Under the pieces are notes generated by a model. It ran no database searches. It was not told the DNA's origin and saw only the letters and a program-made list of their open reading frames with translations. The position numbers and the translations under genes are program-made. A stretch of 64,000 nucleotides of DNA from Candidatus Sumerlaeota bacterium (GTDB lineage Bacteria; Sumerlaeota; Sumerlaeia; Sumerlaeales; Sumerlaeaceae), in the NCBI GenBank assembly GCA_026398535.1, contig JAPLSQ010000073.1, forward strand, positions 1 to 64,000, written 5' to 3'. Shown here in pieces: positions 20,277-28,444 of this stretch; position 1 is the first letter of the stretch, and each line of letters opens with the position of its first letter.

Positions 20277-22112
20277 ATGACAATTGGCGGCGAGCGGCGC
20301 ACATGTTATTGCGGCGAGGTGCGGCCGGCTCACATCGGACAGCAGATCGTTCTCAAGGGCTGGGTTCACCGTCGGCGCGACCACGGCGGCGTGATTTTCG
20401 TTGACCTGCGCGACCGGACAGGCTTGTGCCAGGTTGTGTTCAATCCCGAGAATCTTTCCGCCGATGTGTTCGAGCAGGCGTCGCGACTCAAGGATGAATT
20501 CGTGCTGGCTGTGCGCGGAACCGTGCGGGAACGGCCCGAAGGCACGCTCAATCCGAACCTGCCAACGGGCGCCATCGAGGCGCTTGTCAGCGAGTTTGAC
20601 ATCCTGAACTTCTGCCAGCCCATGCCGTTCAAGCTTGATGAATACACGACGGTCAACGAGGAGCAGCGGCTCATCTACCGCTTTCTTGACCTGCGCCGGC
20701 CCGAGATGCAGCGCAACTTTTTCATGCGCCACAAGTTCTACCAGGTGGTGCGCGCGTATCTGAGCGGGCAGGGCTTTCTGGAGTTCACGACGCCCGTGTT
20801 GTCGAATTCCACGCCCGAGGGCGCGCGGGACTTTCTGGTGCCGTCACGGCTCAATCCGGGCACGTTCTTTGCCCTGCCGCAGTCGCCCCAGCTTTTCAAA
20901 CAGTTGCTGATGGTGGCCGGCTACGACAAATATTATCAGATCGCCACCTGCTTCCGCGACGAGGATCTGCGCGCCAACCGCCAGCCCGAGTTCGCGCAGA
21001 TTGACATCGAGGCGAGTTTCGTCACACCTGAGGACATCTTCGCGGCGATGGAGGGCCTGATCGTGCGGATATGGAAGGAGTGCCTTGGCATGGATGTGCC
21101 AACGACCTTCCAGCGCATCCCCTACCCCGAGGCCATGCTCAAATACGGCAGCGACAAACCCGATCTGCGCTTCGATCTGCCCATCACGGAGATGACGGAC
21201 TTCTTCGCGGACACGCAGATCAAAGTGTTCGCGCAGATATCGGCCAATCGCGGGCGCATCCGCGCGCTGCGCGTGCCCGGCGGCGCTGTGTTTTCGCGCA
21301 AACAGCTCGATGATTACACCTCTTTCGCGGGCATTTATGGCGCCAAGGGGCTGGCTTGGTTCAAGGTGCTCGAGACCGAGCTGCAGTCGCCGCTGGCAAA
21401 GTTCCTCAGCCCCGAACAGATTGGTGAACTAAAGCAGCGCACGGGGGCGCAAGCCGGCGACATCATTTTTGTCGTCGCCGACCGCGAGAAAATTGTCTGC
21501 GATTCTCTCGGCCAGCTTCGCCTGAAAATCGCTGCGGACATGAACCTCATCCCCGAGGGATCGTTCAGCTTCGCATGGATTGTGGACTTTCCGATGTTTG
21601 AATATGCCGAGCGCGACAAGGTCTATACGCCGTCGCACCATCCGTTCACGTCGCCCATGGCGGAGGACGTCCACCTGCTCGATGAGTACGCTGCCGATCC
21701 GTCTAAATGGAACACCGGCCACCCCGACGACAACCCCTTGAGGCGCGTGCACGCGCTGGCCTACGATCTGGCCGTCAACGGCGAGGAGCTGGGCGGCGGT
21801 TCGATCCGTATCCACCGGCGCGACATCCAGAACAAGGTCTTCCGCGCCATCGGCATAGACGAGGAGGCCGCGCGTACGAAGTTCGGCTTCCTGCTCGACG
21901 CGCTCAGCTATGGCGCTCCGCCTCACGGAGGCATCGCTTTTGGCGTTGACCGCATGCTCATGTTGCTGCTCGGCGGGAAATCCATCCGCGAGGTCATCGC
22001 CTTCCCCAAGACCCAGAGCGGCAGCGACCTGATGCTCGACGCGCCCAGCGCCGTCGACGACGCGCAACTCAAGGAATTGTTTATCCGAGTTGACCTGCCG
22101 TCAGAGCGCTGA
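20277..22112 (+). CDS. aspS: Aspartyl-tRNA synthetase
   Basis: Attaches aspartate to tRNA(Asp) (and possibly tRNA(Asn)) in the cytosol. The 611-residue protein has the OB-fold anticodon domain (LKGWVHRRRDHGGVIFVDLRD, about residues 24-44), class II motif 2 (FRDEDLRANRQPEFAQID, about residues 225-242), a bacterial GAD-type insertion in the middle and motif 3 (GIAFGVDRMLMLLLG, near residue 555). The chosen ATG has GGAG seven bases upstream; the frame is open 33 codons further but without a better start. Whether it is discriminating or non-discriminating cannot be told here; no gatCAB genes are in the window. Confidence 0.97.
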   Translation: MTIGGERRTCYCGEVRPAHIGQQIVLKGWVHRRRDHGGVIFVDLRDRTGLCQVVFNPENLSADVFEQASRLKDEFVLAVRGTVRERPEGTLNPNLPTGAIEALVSEFDILNFCQPMPFKLDEYTTVNEEQRLIYRFLDLRRPEMQRNFFMRHKFYQVVRAYLSGQGFLEFTTPVLSNSTPEGARDFLVPSRLNPGTFFALPQSPQLFKQLLMVAGYDKYYQIATCFRDEDLRANRQPEFAQIDIEASFVTPEDIFAAMEGLIVRIWKECLGMDVPTTFQRIPYPEAMLKYGSDKPDLRFDLPITEMTDFFADTQIKVFAQISANRGRIRALRVPGGAVFSRKQLDDYTSFAGIYGAKGLAWFKVLETELQSPLAKFLSPEQIGELKQRTGAQAGDIIFVVADREKIVCDSLGQLRLKIAADMNLIPEGSFSFAWIVDFPMFEYAERDKVYTPSHHPFTSPMAEDVHLLDEYAADPSKWNTGHPDDNPLRRVHALAYDLAVNGEELGGGSIRIHRRDIQNKVFRAIGIDEEAARTKFGFLLDALSYGAPPHGGIAFGVDRMLMLLLGGKSIREVIAFPKTQSGSDLMLDAPSAVDDAQLKELFIRVDLPSER

Positions 22113-22175
22113 TTTCAGCAAACGGCTTCATCCCCGGCAATGGCCGAGGTGATCGCGCATGCGCCAATGCCAGGT

Positions 22176-23144
22176 TTATCGATGTAAAAGCTCATGCACG
22201 CTTCGCGTGAAAGCGGCGATACGCGGGGCGGCCTGTTCGTGGGGCATCGCTGTCAAAATGCACAGGATGTAGCGCGTTGCGCCGTCCTCCACGATGCCGG
22301 CTTCGGAGGTGAATGTGTCCCACTCGCCGGTCTTGCTGTAAATGGTGGCTGATGGCGGCAGACCGGCGCGCATGCGGTCGGCATTGGTGATGTTTGTGGC
22401 AAGCAATCCTTTGATCAGGCCGCGGCCGCGGCCGCCGCCCACGGCGCCGGTTTCCACGGCCCACAGGAAGGCGGCAAAATGGCGCGCCGATGACGTGGTT
22501 CCGGGAATGGTTGTGTATCCGGCGTCCTCGCGAGAGCGCGGCAGGAATTTGCGCGTCACATCCGAGCCGATGCATCCCATGGCGCGCAGCAAAGCGCTGG
22601 CGCGCTGGCGGTCAACGATGTCGATGGCCACGTTGGCGGCCGTGTTGTCCGAGTACATGCAAACAAGGCGCAGCACCTCGGCGAGAGTGACGGCCTGGCC
22701 TGTCGTCAGGCGTGTGTCGGGGCGCATATTGTTCGCCGAGACTGTGGTGATGTCGTCAAGCCCGCGTTCGCCCGCGCACACCTGCCGCACGGCCTCGCCC
22801 ACAACATACATCTTATAGGCACTTGCGGGGTAGACGAAGTTGTCGGCCTCCCAGCCGCCCGCGCACGGGCGCGACGGATCGGAAAGATCCACGACGCAGA
22901 TGGACGACCATTCCTCCTCGTTGTCGGGATTTTGGCTGGCCGAGGTGTGCTCATCGAGCTTAGCCTGCCTGACGAGACCGGCAATTTGCTCGCTGAATTG
23001 CGGATCGGGCGCGGGCAACGGGCGGAAGCAGGGAAGCTCGGGCGGTCTCACGCCCGGCTGCAACTCAAGCTGGGCGAATGCGCATGAGGCCGATGCGGAC
23101 AGCGCCAGCGCCAGCGCGACGCAAAGTTTGAGGGTGTGTGTCAT
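22176..23144 (-). CDS. Class A beta-lactamase-like serine hydrolase (exported)
   Basis: A predicted periplasmic serine hydrolase of 322 residues. The ATG at 23144 follows AGGAG and begins a signal peptide (MTHTLKLCVALALALSASASCAFA). The three class A motifs are present and well spaced: SxxK as SAYK with Ser108, SDN at 165-167, and KTG at 271-273. The omega-loop region reads PRSREDAGYTTIPGTT, so the usual ExxLN deacylation motif is not clearly kept. It may therefore be a penicillin-binding-type hydrolase rather than an efficient beta-lactamase. It is alone and convergent with aspS. No ampR-type regulator is near, and resistance should not be inferred. Confidence 0.85.
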   Translation of the reverse strand: MTHTLKLCVALALALSASASCAFAQLELQPGVRPPELPCFRPLPAPDPQFSEQIAGLVRQAKLDEHTSASQNPDNEEEWSSICVVDLSDPSRPCAGGWEADNFVYPASAYKMYVVGEAVRQVCAGERGLDDITTVSANNMRPDTRLTTGQAVTLAEVLRLVCMYSDNTAANVAIDIVDRQRASALLRAMGCIGSDVTRKFLPRSREDAGYTTIPGTTSSARHFAAFLWAVETGAVGGGRGRGLIKGLLATNITNADRMRAGLPPSATIYSKTGEWDTFTSEAGIVEDGATRYILCILTAMPHEQAAPRIAAFTRSVHELLHR

Positions 23145-23380
23145 TGCCGGCTCCTTGTCTTCCGTGGCAAAACGTCTTTGCGGTTTGGAAACCAACTTTT
23201 GGACTTTACCGGATTCACTAAACATAATGGACATAGTGGACGCAAAGGATTGTTTTTCCGCGGCATATCTTCTCCGGTGACTCGCTGCATCCATAGACGC
23301 CGCACGTGAAAAGCTGCTTGCGATTGGGATGTTTTATATCATATGATTGTGGGTGAAAAGAAGATGAGCGTCCGACAATC
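23145..23380. other. Divergent intergenic region, hydrolase / arcC
   Basis: A 236-base gap between divergent starts. It contains the partly repetitive stretch CATAATGGACATAGTGGACG (23223-23242), in which TGGACATA-like units repeat at short range. No gene is visible. Confidence 0.4.
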
Positions 23381-24334
23381 ATGCGCGACACAGCGGTTCT
23401 GATAGCGCTGGGCGGCAATGCGATCTCGCCGCAGGGCGAGGAAGGCAACATCACCCAGCAGTTCGATCATACGCGCGAAACGATGCGCGGCCTGACGCGC
23501 GCTCTTCGCGGGCGGTTCGCGCGCGTCGTGCTGACACACGGCAACGGTCCCCAGATCGGCAACATCATGCTGCGCAGCGAGCTTGCCGCGCCGCAGGTTT
23601 ACCCGTTGCCGCTCGACACCTGCGTGTCGGACTCGGAGGGCGGGATGGGCTACATGATCCAGCAGGTGCTCTACAATGTCCTGCGCGAGGAGGAACCCGC
23701 CGCGCCGCCGCGCGTGGCTTGTGTCCTTACGCAGATTGTCGTGCGCCCGGACGATCCGATGTGGCGCAATCCCACGAAGTTCATCGGCAGGTTTTACGGT
23801 GAGGAGGAAGCGCGGCAACTTGCGGCGGCGCGCGGCTGGACGATGCGCGAGGATGCAGGGCGCGGCTGGCGGCGCGTCGTGCCATCGCCCGCACCAGTTG
23901 AAATTATCGAAACGGCGGCGGTGCGCGCGCTCCTCGAGCGCAACTTTTATGTCATTGCCGCGGGGGGCGGCGGCATCCCCGTCATGTGCGATGAGGCCGG
24001 GCGTCTTCGGGGCGTCGAGGCAGTGATTGACAAGGACCTTGCCTCGGCGCTTCTCGCGTCGAATCTTGGCATCGGCCTGCTTGTCATCCTTACGGGCGTT
24101 GACGCCGTCGCGCTCGATTATGGCAAACCCGCGCAGCGTTTCATCAGCCGCATGACGTCAGCGCAAACGCGACGCCATCTTGACAAAGGCCAGTTTCCCG
24201 CAGGGAGCATGGGACCCAAAATCCAGGCGGCGTTGAACTTCCTTGCCGCGGGAGGTCAGCGCGTCATCATCACATCGCCTGCGTCGCTTGCGCTTGCGCT
24301 GGAAGGGCAAGCCGGCACGCGCATTGAAGCCTGA
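23381..24334 (+). CDS. arcC: Carbamate kinase
   Basis: Transfers phosphate between carbamoyl phosphate and ADP, normally making ATP at the end of arginine deiminase or related catabolism. The 317-residue protein has the family motifs: ALGGNAISPQG at the N-terminus, LTHGNGPQIGN (about residues 50-60), VVRPDDPMWRNPTKFIG in the middle, AAGGGGIPV for nucleotide binding, VIDKDLASALLA, and GSMGPKIQAALNF near the end. No arcA, arcB or carbamoyltransferase gene is beside it, so the carbamoyl phosphate source is unclear. It stands alone with 110 bases to the next gene. Confidence 0.95.
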   Translation: MRDTAVLIALGGNAISPQGEEGNITQQFDHTRETMRGLTRALRGRFARVVLTHGNGPQIGNIMLRSELAAPQVYPLPLDTCVSDSEGGMGYMIQQVLYNVLREEEPAAPPRVACVLTQIVVRPDDPMWRNPTKFIGRFYGEEEARQLAAARGWTMREDAGRGWRRVVPSPAPVEIIETAAVRALLERNFYVIAAGGGGIPVMCDEAGRLRGVEAVIDKDLASALLASNLGIGLLVILTGVDAVALDYGKPAQRFISRMTSAQTRRHLDKGQFPAGSMGPKIQAALNFLAAGGQRVIITSPASLALALEGQAGTRIEA

Positions 24335-24443
24335 ATCTATAAACCGGTGCGATGGGTGTGAACGGCATTCAGTATCAGTTGTAAATTGTCATGTCATGTG
24401 ATGAATGGGATTAAAACATCTCGTCAGGATGAAAGGAAACACG

Positions 24444-24881
24444 ATGGAAAATAACCGGCCGACGGAAAACAAGGGCGCTGAAAAACGCGTTGACCGGCAC
24501 ACATTGTTTTGGGCTGTCATATCCATGATTGTCATACTTGTCGCCGGATTTACCGCGGGCGTCATCGACAGCGCCTTCACGAAACACCCCAACGCGTTCA
24601 TGACCAATCTGCGCGACATGCTCCTTGTCATTGCCAGCACCGCGCCGTGGATCGTGCTGTTCTTCTGTCTGTGCTGTGTGTGGATCTGGGCGGCGGACCG
24701 CCTGTTTGTCCGGTGGAACAAATCGATGAACAAACCCGGCGATGAGGCTTACGGCAAAGGCATCATTTATGAGATTGTCTGCGACAACAATGCGGCGGCG
24801 GCGCTCGTGCTCATCATGCCCACGCTCACAATCGCGCTCGCGCTCATTTACATCGCGATTCTGAACAAGGTGGCGGAGTGA
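24444..24881 (+). CDS. Small polytopic membrane protein, DUF350-like
   Basis: A 145-residue protein with three hydrophobic segments: about residues 22-42 (LFWAVISMIVILVAGFTAGV), 60-85 (LVIASTAPWIVLFFCLCCVW) and 118-142 (AAAALVLIMPTLTIALALIYI). The last, preceded by DNN, resembles the NpAaAi pattern of DUF350 proteins. The ATG follows AAAGGA. Immediately downstream is a lipoprotein with an RGGFG tail. In E. coli a DUF350 protein (YjfL) likewise sits beside a DUF1190 protein (YjfM), which supports the assignment. Function unknown. Confidence 0.5.
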   Translation: MENNRPTENKGAEKRVDRHTLFWAVISMIVILVAGFTAGVIDSAFTKHPNAFMTNLRDMLLVIASTAPWIVLFFCLCCVWIWAADRLFVRWNKSMNKPGDEAYGKGIIYEIVCDNNAAAALVLIMPTLTIALALIYIAILNKVAE

Positions 24882-24947
24882 GACGGGATGATTCATGATC
24901 AGCCCGCGCCACGAAAAGACGGTTGTGTGTCCCCCCATCCAGCCCGG

Positions 24948-25346
24948 ATGAGAAAACGCAGCAAATCCGTCACACTTGCGCTCATCAGCACGGCGCTGTT
25001 CATTTCAAGCTGTCAGCGCGATGACAGGGGCGCCGCGTCGGGCGCAATGTATGCTGAAAAACCTCCCGGCGCGAATGCGGGAACCTCGGGCACGACCACA
25101 TCGGCGCACTCCCAGCAGACGTACCGGCGGGGGGTGAGTCTTTGGCCGCTGATGTTCTGGGGCAGGGGCGGCGGAGATTCTGTTCCATCCGCAACCGGCG
25201 CGACCGCCGGGGCAGCCGCCGTGGCAAGCCGCGGCGCATGGGGCGGAGGCTCGTCGTCATCGTCCTCTGGCGCCAGGGCTTCTTCGTCGGTCAGTCGCGG
25301 AGGGTTTGGCTCGACAGGACACTCACTCGGCAGCTCCTCCACCTGA
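24948..25346 (+). CDS. Ser/Gly-rich lipoprotein with RGGFG tail motif (YgiB/DUF1190-like)
   Basis: A 132-residue predicted lipoprotein: signal MRKRSKSVTLALISTALFIS followed by Cys in an ISSC lipobox. The body is low complexity (Ala, Gly, Ser), with WPLMFWGRGG in the middle. The end reads SRGGFGSTGHS, like the TRGGFGES tail of YgiB/DUF1190 proteins. An ATG at 24888 in the same frame would give an overlong signal region but has a better ribosome binding site (GGAG), so the start is uncertain. The pairing with the DUF350-like gene supports a shared envelope role. It converges on the apgM-like gene. Confidence 0.5.
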   Translation: MRKRSKSVTLALISTALFISSCQRDDRGAASGAMYAEKPPGANAGTSGTTTSAHSQQTYRRGVSLWPLMFWGRGGGDSVPSATGATAGAAAVASRGAWGGGSSSSSSGARASSSVSRGGFGSTGHSLGSSST

Positions 25347-25369
25347 AAATCCGGCGCCAGCCCGCCATA

Positions 25370-26566
25370 TCAACCGATGAGTTTTCGCATGAACTCGTCG
25401 CCATGAAGCTCGCCAAGACTGCCGCGCGCGCAGGCGGATTCGCAGAACCGGGTGACAGCGTCCGCGCTGAATCCCGGCCCCATGATGGCGACGGGCACGG
25501 GGTGTTTGACATGGGTGCGGATGGCGACGGGTGTGGGGTGATCGGGCAGAACAGCGAACCGAACCGGTCCCGCGATGCCCGCCATGACACGGCCGATCAG
25601 GCGGCGGTCAAGATGCTCGATGGCGCGCATCTTGATATCGAGATTTCCCTCGTGCCCCGCTTCGTCGGGGGCTTCCACATGGATGTAGACAAGATCGTGC
25701 GATTTCAGCGCCCCGATGGCGGCATCGGCCTTGCCCTCAAAGTTCGTATCCCACAGGCCGGTTGCGCCTTCGACTTGCGGACAGTCCATGCCTGCCGCGG
25801 CGCCGATGCCCCGGATCAGGTCGACGGCGCCCACCACCGCGCCGCTCACACCAAACTTCCCGCGAAAGTTCTCCATCCGCGGGCGGCGTCCTATCGACCA
25901 CGGCCAGCAATAATTGGCCTTTTGAAGGCCGCGGCGCGCGCGGTCAAGGTTGACGGGGTGATTCTCCAGTATTCTGTTTGATTCGAGAATTATCCCGCGC
26001 AACAGCGCGGCGGTCGCCTCGCCTTCGGGCGCCGTGGCGCGCGGCAGCCAGGCGATTAGGGGTTGATCAACATGATCATGGGGCGGCGCGAACTCAACGG
26101 CTTTGGAGGCCGGACACGTCAGGCGCAGGACATGGCGGTAGGACACGCCAGGGTAAAAAATGATGCCTCCGCAGCCAATCTCGCTGCCCAGCGCCGCGAT
26201 GAGTTCCGCGGCTTCTGGACTGGAGATGTTGCCGGCGCTGTGGCTGACGATCAACCCGTCGCACGCGCATATAAGATTGAGGCGCATGGCATGGTCGTCG
26301 GGACCAAGCTCAACACCCATGGCCGCCGCTTCGAGCACGCCGCGCCCTTCATGGCAGGTGTGCGGATCGTAACCCATCACCGACAGATTGGCCACTGTCG
26401 AATCGGGCGGAAGATCATCCGGCACGGTGTGGAGCAACCCGCATGAGCCTTCGCGCGCGATGCGGTTCATGTTGGGAATATGCGCCGCCTCGAGCGGTGT
26501 TTTTCCACCGAGCCGTTCCTGCGGCTCGTCCGCCATTCCATCACCGAGAAATATCACATATTTCAT
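25370..26566 (-). CDS. apgM-family enzyme, probable homoserine kinase
   Basis: A 398-residue member of the alkaline-phosphatase fold, archaeal-type cofactor-independent phosphoglycerate mutase family. Seen: FLGDGMADEP at the N-terminus (metal-binding Asp), DSTVANLSVMGYDP with the likely nucleophile Ser near residue 56, VEAPDEAGHEGN and VLPDHPTP (metal ligands). A clade of this family next to threonine synthase has been proposed to replace ThrB as homoserine kinase. The gene overlaps thrC by four bases (thrC is upstream), which strongly suggests a joint role in threonine synthesis. The alternative is a true phosphoglycerate mutase. No thrB of the GHMP type is in the window. Confidence 0.82.
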   Translation of the reverse strand: MKYVIFLGDGMADEPQERLGGKTPLEAAHIPNMNRIAREGSCGLLHTVPDDLPPDSTVANLSVMGYDPHTCHEGRGVLEAAAMGVELGPDDHAMRLNLICACDGLIVSHSAGNISSPEAAELIAALGSEIGCGGIIFYPGVSYRHVLRLTCPASKAVEFAPPHDHVDQPLIAWLPRATAPEGEATAALLRGIILESNRILENHPVNLDRARRGLQKANYCWPWSIGRRPRMENFRGKFGVSGAVVGAVDLIRGIGAAAGMDCPQVEGATGLWDTNFEGKADAAIGALKSHDLVYIHVEAPDEAGHEGNLDIKMRAIEHLDRRLIGRVMAGIAGPVRFAVLPDHPTPVAIRTHVKHPVPVAIMGPGFSADAVTRFCESACARGSLGELHGDEFMRKLIG

Positions 26567-27948
26567 GATCGAGTCAGGCTCTTCAATAGCGGCTTGAACG
26601 ACGCGTAATCATTCGGACACTCATGTTGCTCCTCGGCGGCGGTCTCCTGGCATGCCATGGAGGGGGGAGGTTCAGGATCGATGCCGATTGTCTCCCTGAT
26701 GACGTCGGGGAATTTAGCCGGATGAGCAGTTTCGAGCAGAATGGCGGCGCAATCATCGCCCACGCCCAATTTATCCAGAGCCTTGTAGCCGACGGCGCCG
26801 TGTGGTTCAATGATGATGTGGTGGTCCCGCCACGCGCCGGCGATGGCCTCGCGCGTCTCGGTGTCGGTCACATCCGCTGAGACGATATCGCGGCGGATCG
26901 CCTCCAAATCCGGCGTCTTCAGGATTTTTCCCTCCTCATTCATCGCACCGCCGTAAAGCGCGATCAAACGCGCCAGATTGCTGGGATGTCCCACGTTCAT
27001 CGCGTTGGAAAGACAATTGCGTGACGGCACGACGGGCTGGTAGCGTGTTGTGCGCAGATAGACGGGGAATTCGTCGTTCTCGTTGACAGCCGCGATGAAG
27101 CGCGCCACGCGCAACCCCATATGTTTGGCCAGCAAACCGCCCATAAGATTGCCAAAGTTGCCGCTCGGTACGCACATCCACAGCGGGCTGCCCGCCGGAA
27201 CGCGGCTTGCAGCGTAAAAATAATAGACGGACTGCGGCAGGAGACGCCCGACATTGATCGAGTTGGCGCTGGAGAGATCCAGGGATGCAAGATCGGGATC
27301 CACGAAGGCATGCTTGACGAGCGCCTGGCAGTCGTCGAATTTGGCGTCCACATTGATGGCGCGCACGTTGCCGCCGAGCGTGGTCATCTGCCGGCGCTGG
27401 CGGTCGCTGACCTCGGAACCGGGAAACAGCACCACGACAATGACATTGTCGAGACTGTGAAACGCCGAGGCCACGGCGCCGCCCGTGTCGCCGGACGTGG
27501 CTGTAAGAATGGTGACGCGGCGGCCCTGCTCCCTTAGAAAGTGGCGCATGAGCCGTGCCATCATGCGCGCGGCGAAATCCTTGAACGAGGCCGTCGGGCC
27601 GCGGTCGAGTCGTAACAGGTGGCGCCCCGGCGCGTAGTTTTCGACGGGGATTTCGTAGTCATAGGCATCCTCACAGATGCCGCGAAAAATGTCCGCCGGC
27701 ACGCGCCCTTCCACGAAGGGCATCAGCACACGATGCGCAATCTTGCTGTAGCTCATTGAGCGGAAAGCCTCGATATCGCCGGGCGTAAGGCGCGGCAGCG
27801 CGTCCCGGTCCGCCATGTACAAACCTTTGTCGGGCGCGAGACCTTTCATAAGGGCGTCGGCGAAATCCAGCGGCGGCTGTTTGCGCCCGGGATCGTTCGT
27901 GCTGTAAAACTCGATGCGTCGGGTCATCATGCTTTTCTTGTCATTCAA
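26563..27948 (-). CDS. thrC: Threonine synthase
   Basis: PLP enzyme that converts phosphohomoserine to threonine, the last step of the pathway. The 461-residue protein has the N-terminal YSTND segment, PLP lysine Lys123 in GPTASFKDFAAR, TATSGDTGGAVA and the phosphate-binding FGNLMGGLLAK region. This is the longer form, around 430-500 residues. The start codon could also be the ATG pair at 27930/27927; no choice has a strong ribosome binding site. Its stop overlaps the start of the apgM-like gene (ATGA), so the two are translationally coupled. The last 20 residues beyond the fold are polar and Cys-containing. No metL/hom gene is near. Confidence 0.95.
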   Translation of the reverse strand: MNDKKSMMTRRIEFYSTNDPGRKQPPLDFADALMKGLAPDKGLYMADRDALPRLTPGDIEAFRSMSYSKIAHRVLMPFVEGRVPADIFRGICEDAYDYEIPVENYAPGRHLLRLDRGPTASFKDFAARMMARLMRHFLREQGRRVTILTATSGDTGGAVASAFHSLDNVIVVVLFPGSEVSDRQRRQMTTLGGNVRAINVDAKFDDCQALVKHAFVDPDLASLDLSSANSINVGRLLPQSVYYFYAASRVPAGSPLWMCVPSGNFGNLMGGLLAKHMGLRVARFIAAVNENDEFPVYLRTTRYQPVVPSRNCLSNAMNVGHPSNLARLIALYGGAMNEEGKILKTPDLEAIRRDIVSADVTDTETREAIAGAWRDHHIIIEPHGAVGYKALDKLGVGDDCAAILLETAHPAKFPDVIRETIGIDPEPPPSMACQETAAEEQHECPNDYASFKPLLKSLTRS

Positions 27949-28164
27949 AACCTGTCATTCAGAATTCACCGTTCTCCAGTCAAAATTCAGAAATCGGAAT
28001 TCTTCCCCGCCCGTTTTACCTTCCTGTCCTGTCATGGGATCAACGCATCATACCGGCAAGGAAGTTCTGCTATTGTTTCAGAGAAGGAAGGCTCAGTGTA
28101 AGGAATTCAGAGTTGGTCGGGTCGGGTTTGCGCCGTGTTAGGGCCGGCCGGCCGGGGCGGGCCT

Positions 28165-28186
28165 GATGGCGTACTCGCTGACCGGA
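28165..28186. repeat. 22-bp exact direct repeat, copy 2
   Basis: Identical to 6214-6235. Here it overlaps the decayed 3' end of the marR remnant and follows the GC palindrome GGCCGGCCGGCC (28143-28154). Confidence 0.6.
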
Positions 28187-28189
28187 TTT

Positions 28190-28423
28190 TCAGTTTTGCG
28201 CGCACACGCGCGAGCAATTCGTTGATCTGCTGGCGCGAGGATTCATCAATGCCTTGACTTCCTCGGCGCGCTGGATCAAGCGCCGGCCGTCAGCGGTCAG
28301 TCGCAGGCGCTTCACCCTGCGGTCGGCTGTGTCGGCGGCGCGCTCAACCCAGCCGGCTTTCTCCATGCGGTCGATCAGCCCGGTCACATTCGAGCAAGTG
28401 TTGACAAATGATATATCCGGCAT
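28190..28423 (-). pseudogene. Remnant of a MarR-family regulator
   Basis: Only the second half of a MarR winged-helix repressor remains: SNVTGLIDRMEKAGWVERAADTADRRVKRLRLTADGRRLIQRAEEVKA, which holds the recognition helix and wing. The N-terminal dimer helices are absent, and an in-frame stop lies just upstream of the ATG. After KALM the annotated frame becomes atypical; the neighbouring frame instead reads DESSRQQINELLARVRAKL, a normal MarR C-terminal helix, so a frameshift has occurred. The remnant is divergent from an ABC exporter, the usual partner of such regulators. The palindrome at 28431-28444 may be its old operator. Confidence 0.75.
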
Positions 28424-28430
28424 GACTCGA

Positions 28431-28444
28431 CGCCATTAATGGCG
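28431..28444. promoter_or_regulatory. Perfect 14-bp palindrome between marR remnant and ABC gene
   Basis: CGCCATTAATGGCG is a perfect palindrome covering the ATG of the ABC exporter (28439) and abutting the marR remnant start. MarR proteins bind palindromes of this size in exactly this position, so it may be a relic or still-used operator. Confidence 0.4.

Noticed and set aside
22176-23144. Antibiotic resistance determinant
   Set aside because: The class A motifs are present, but the deacylation loop is not clearly conserved and no regulator or mobile element accompanies the gene.
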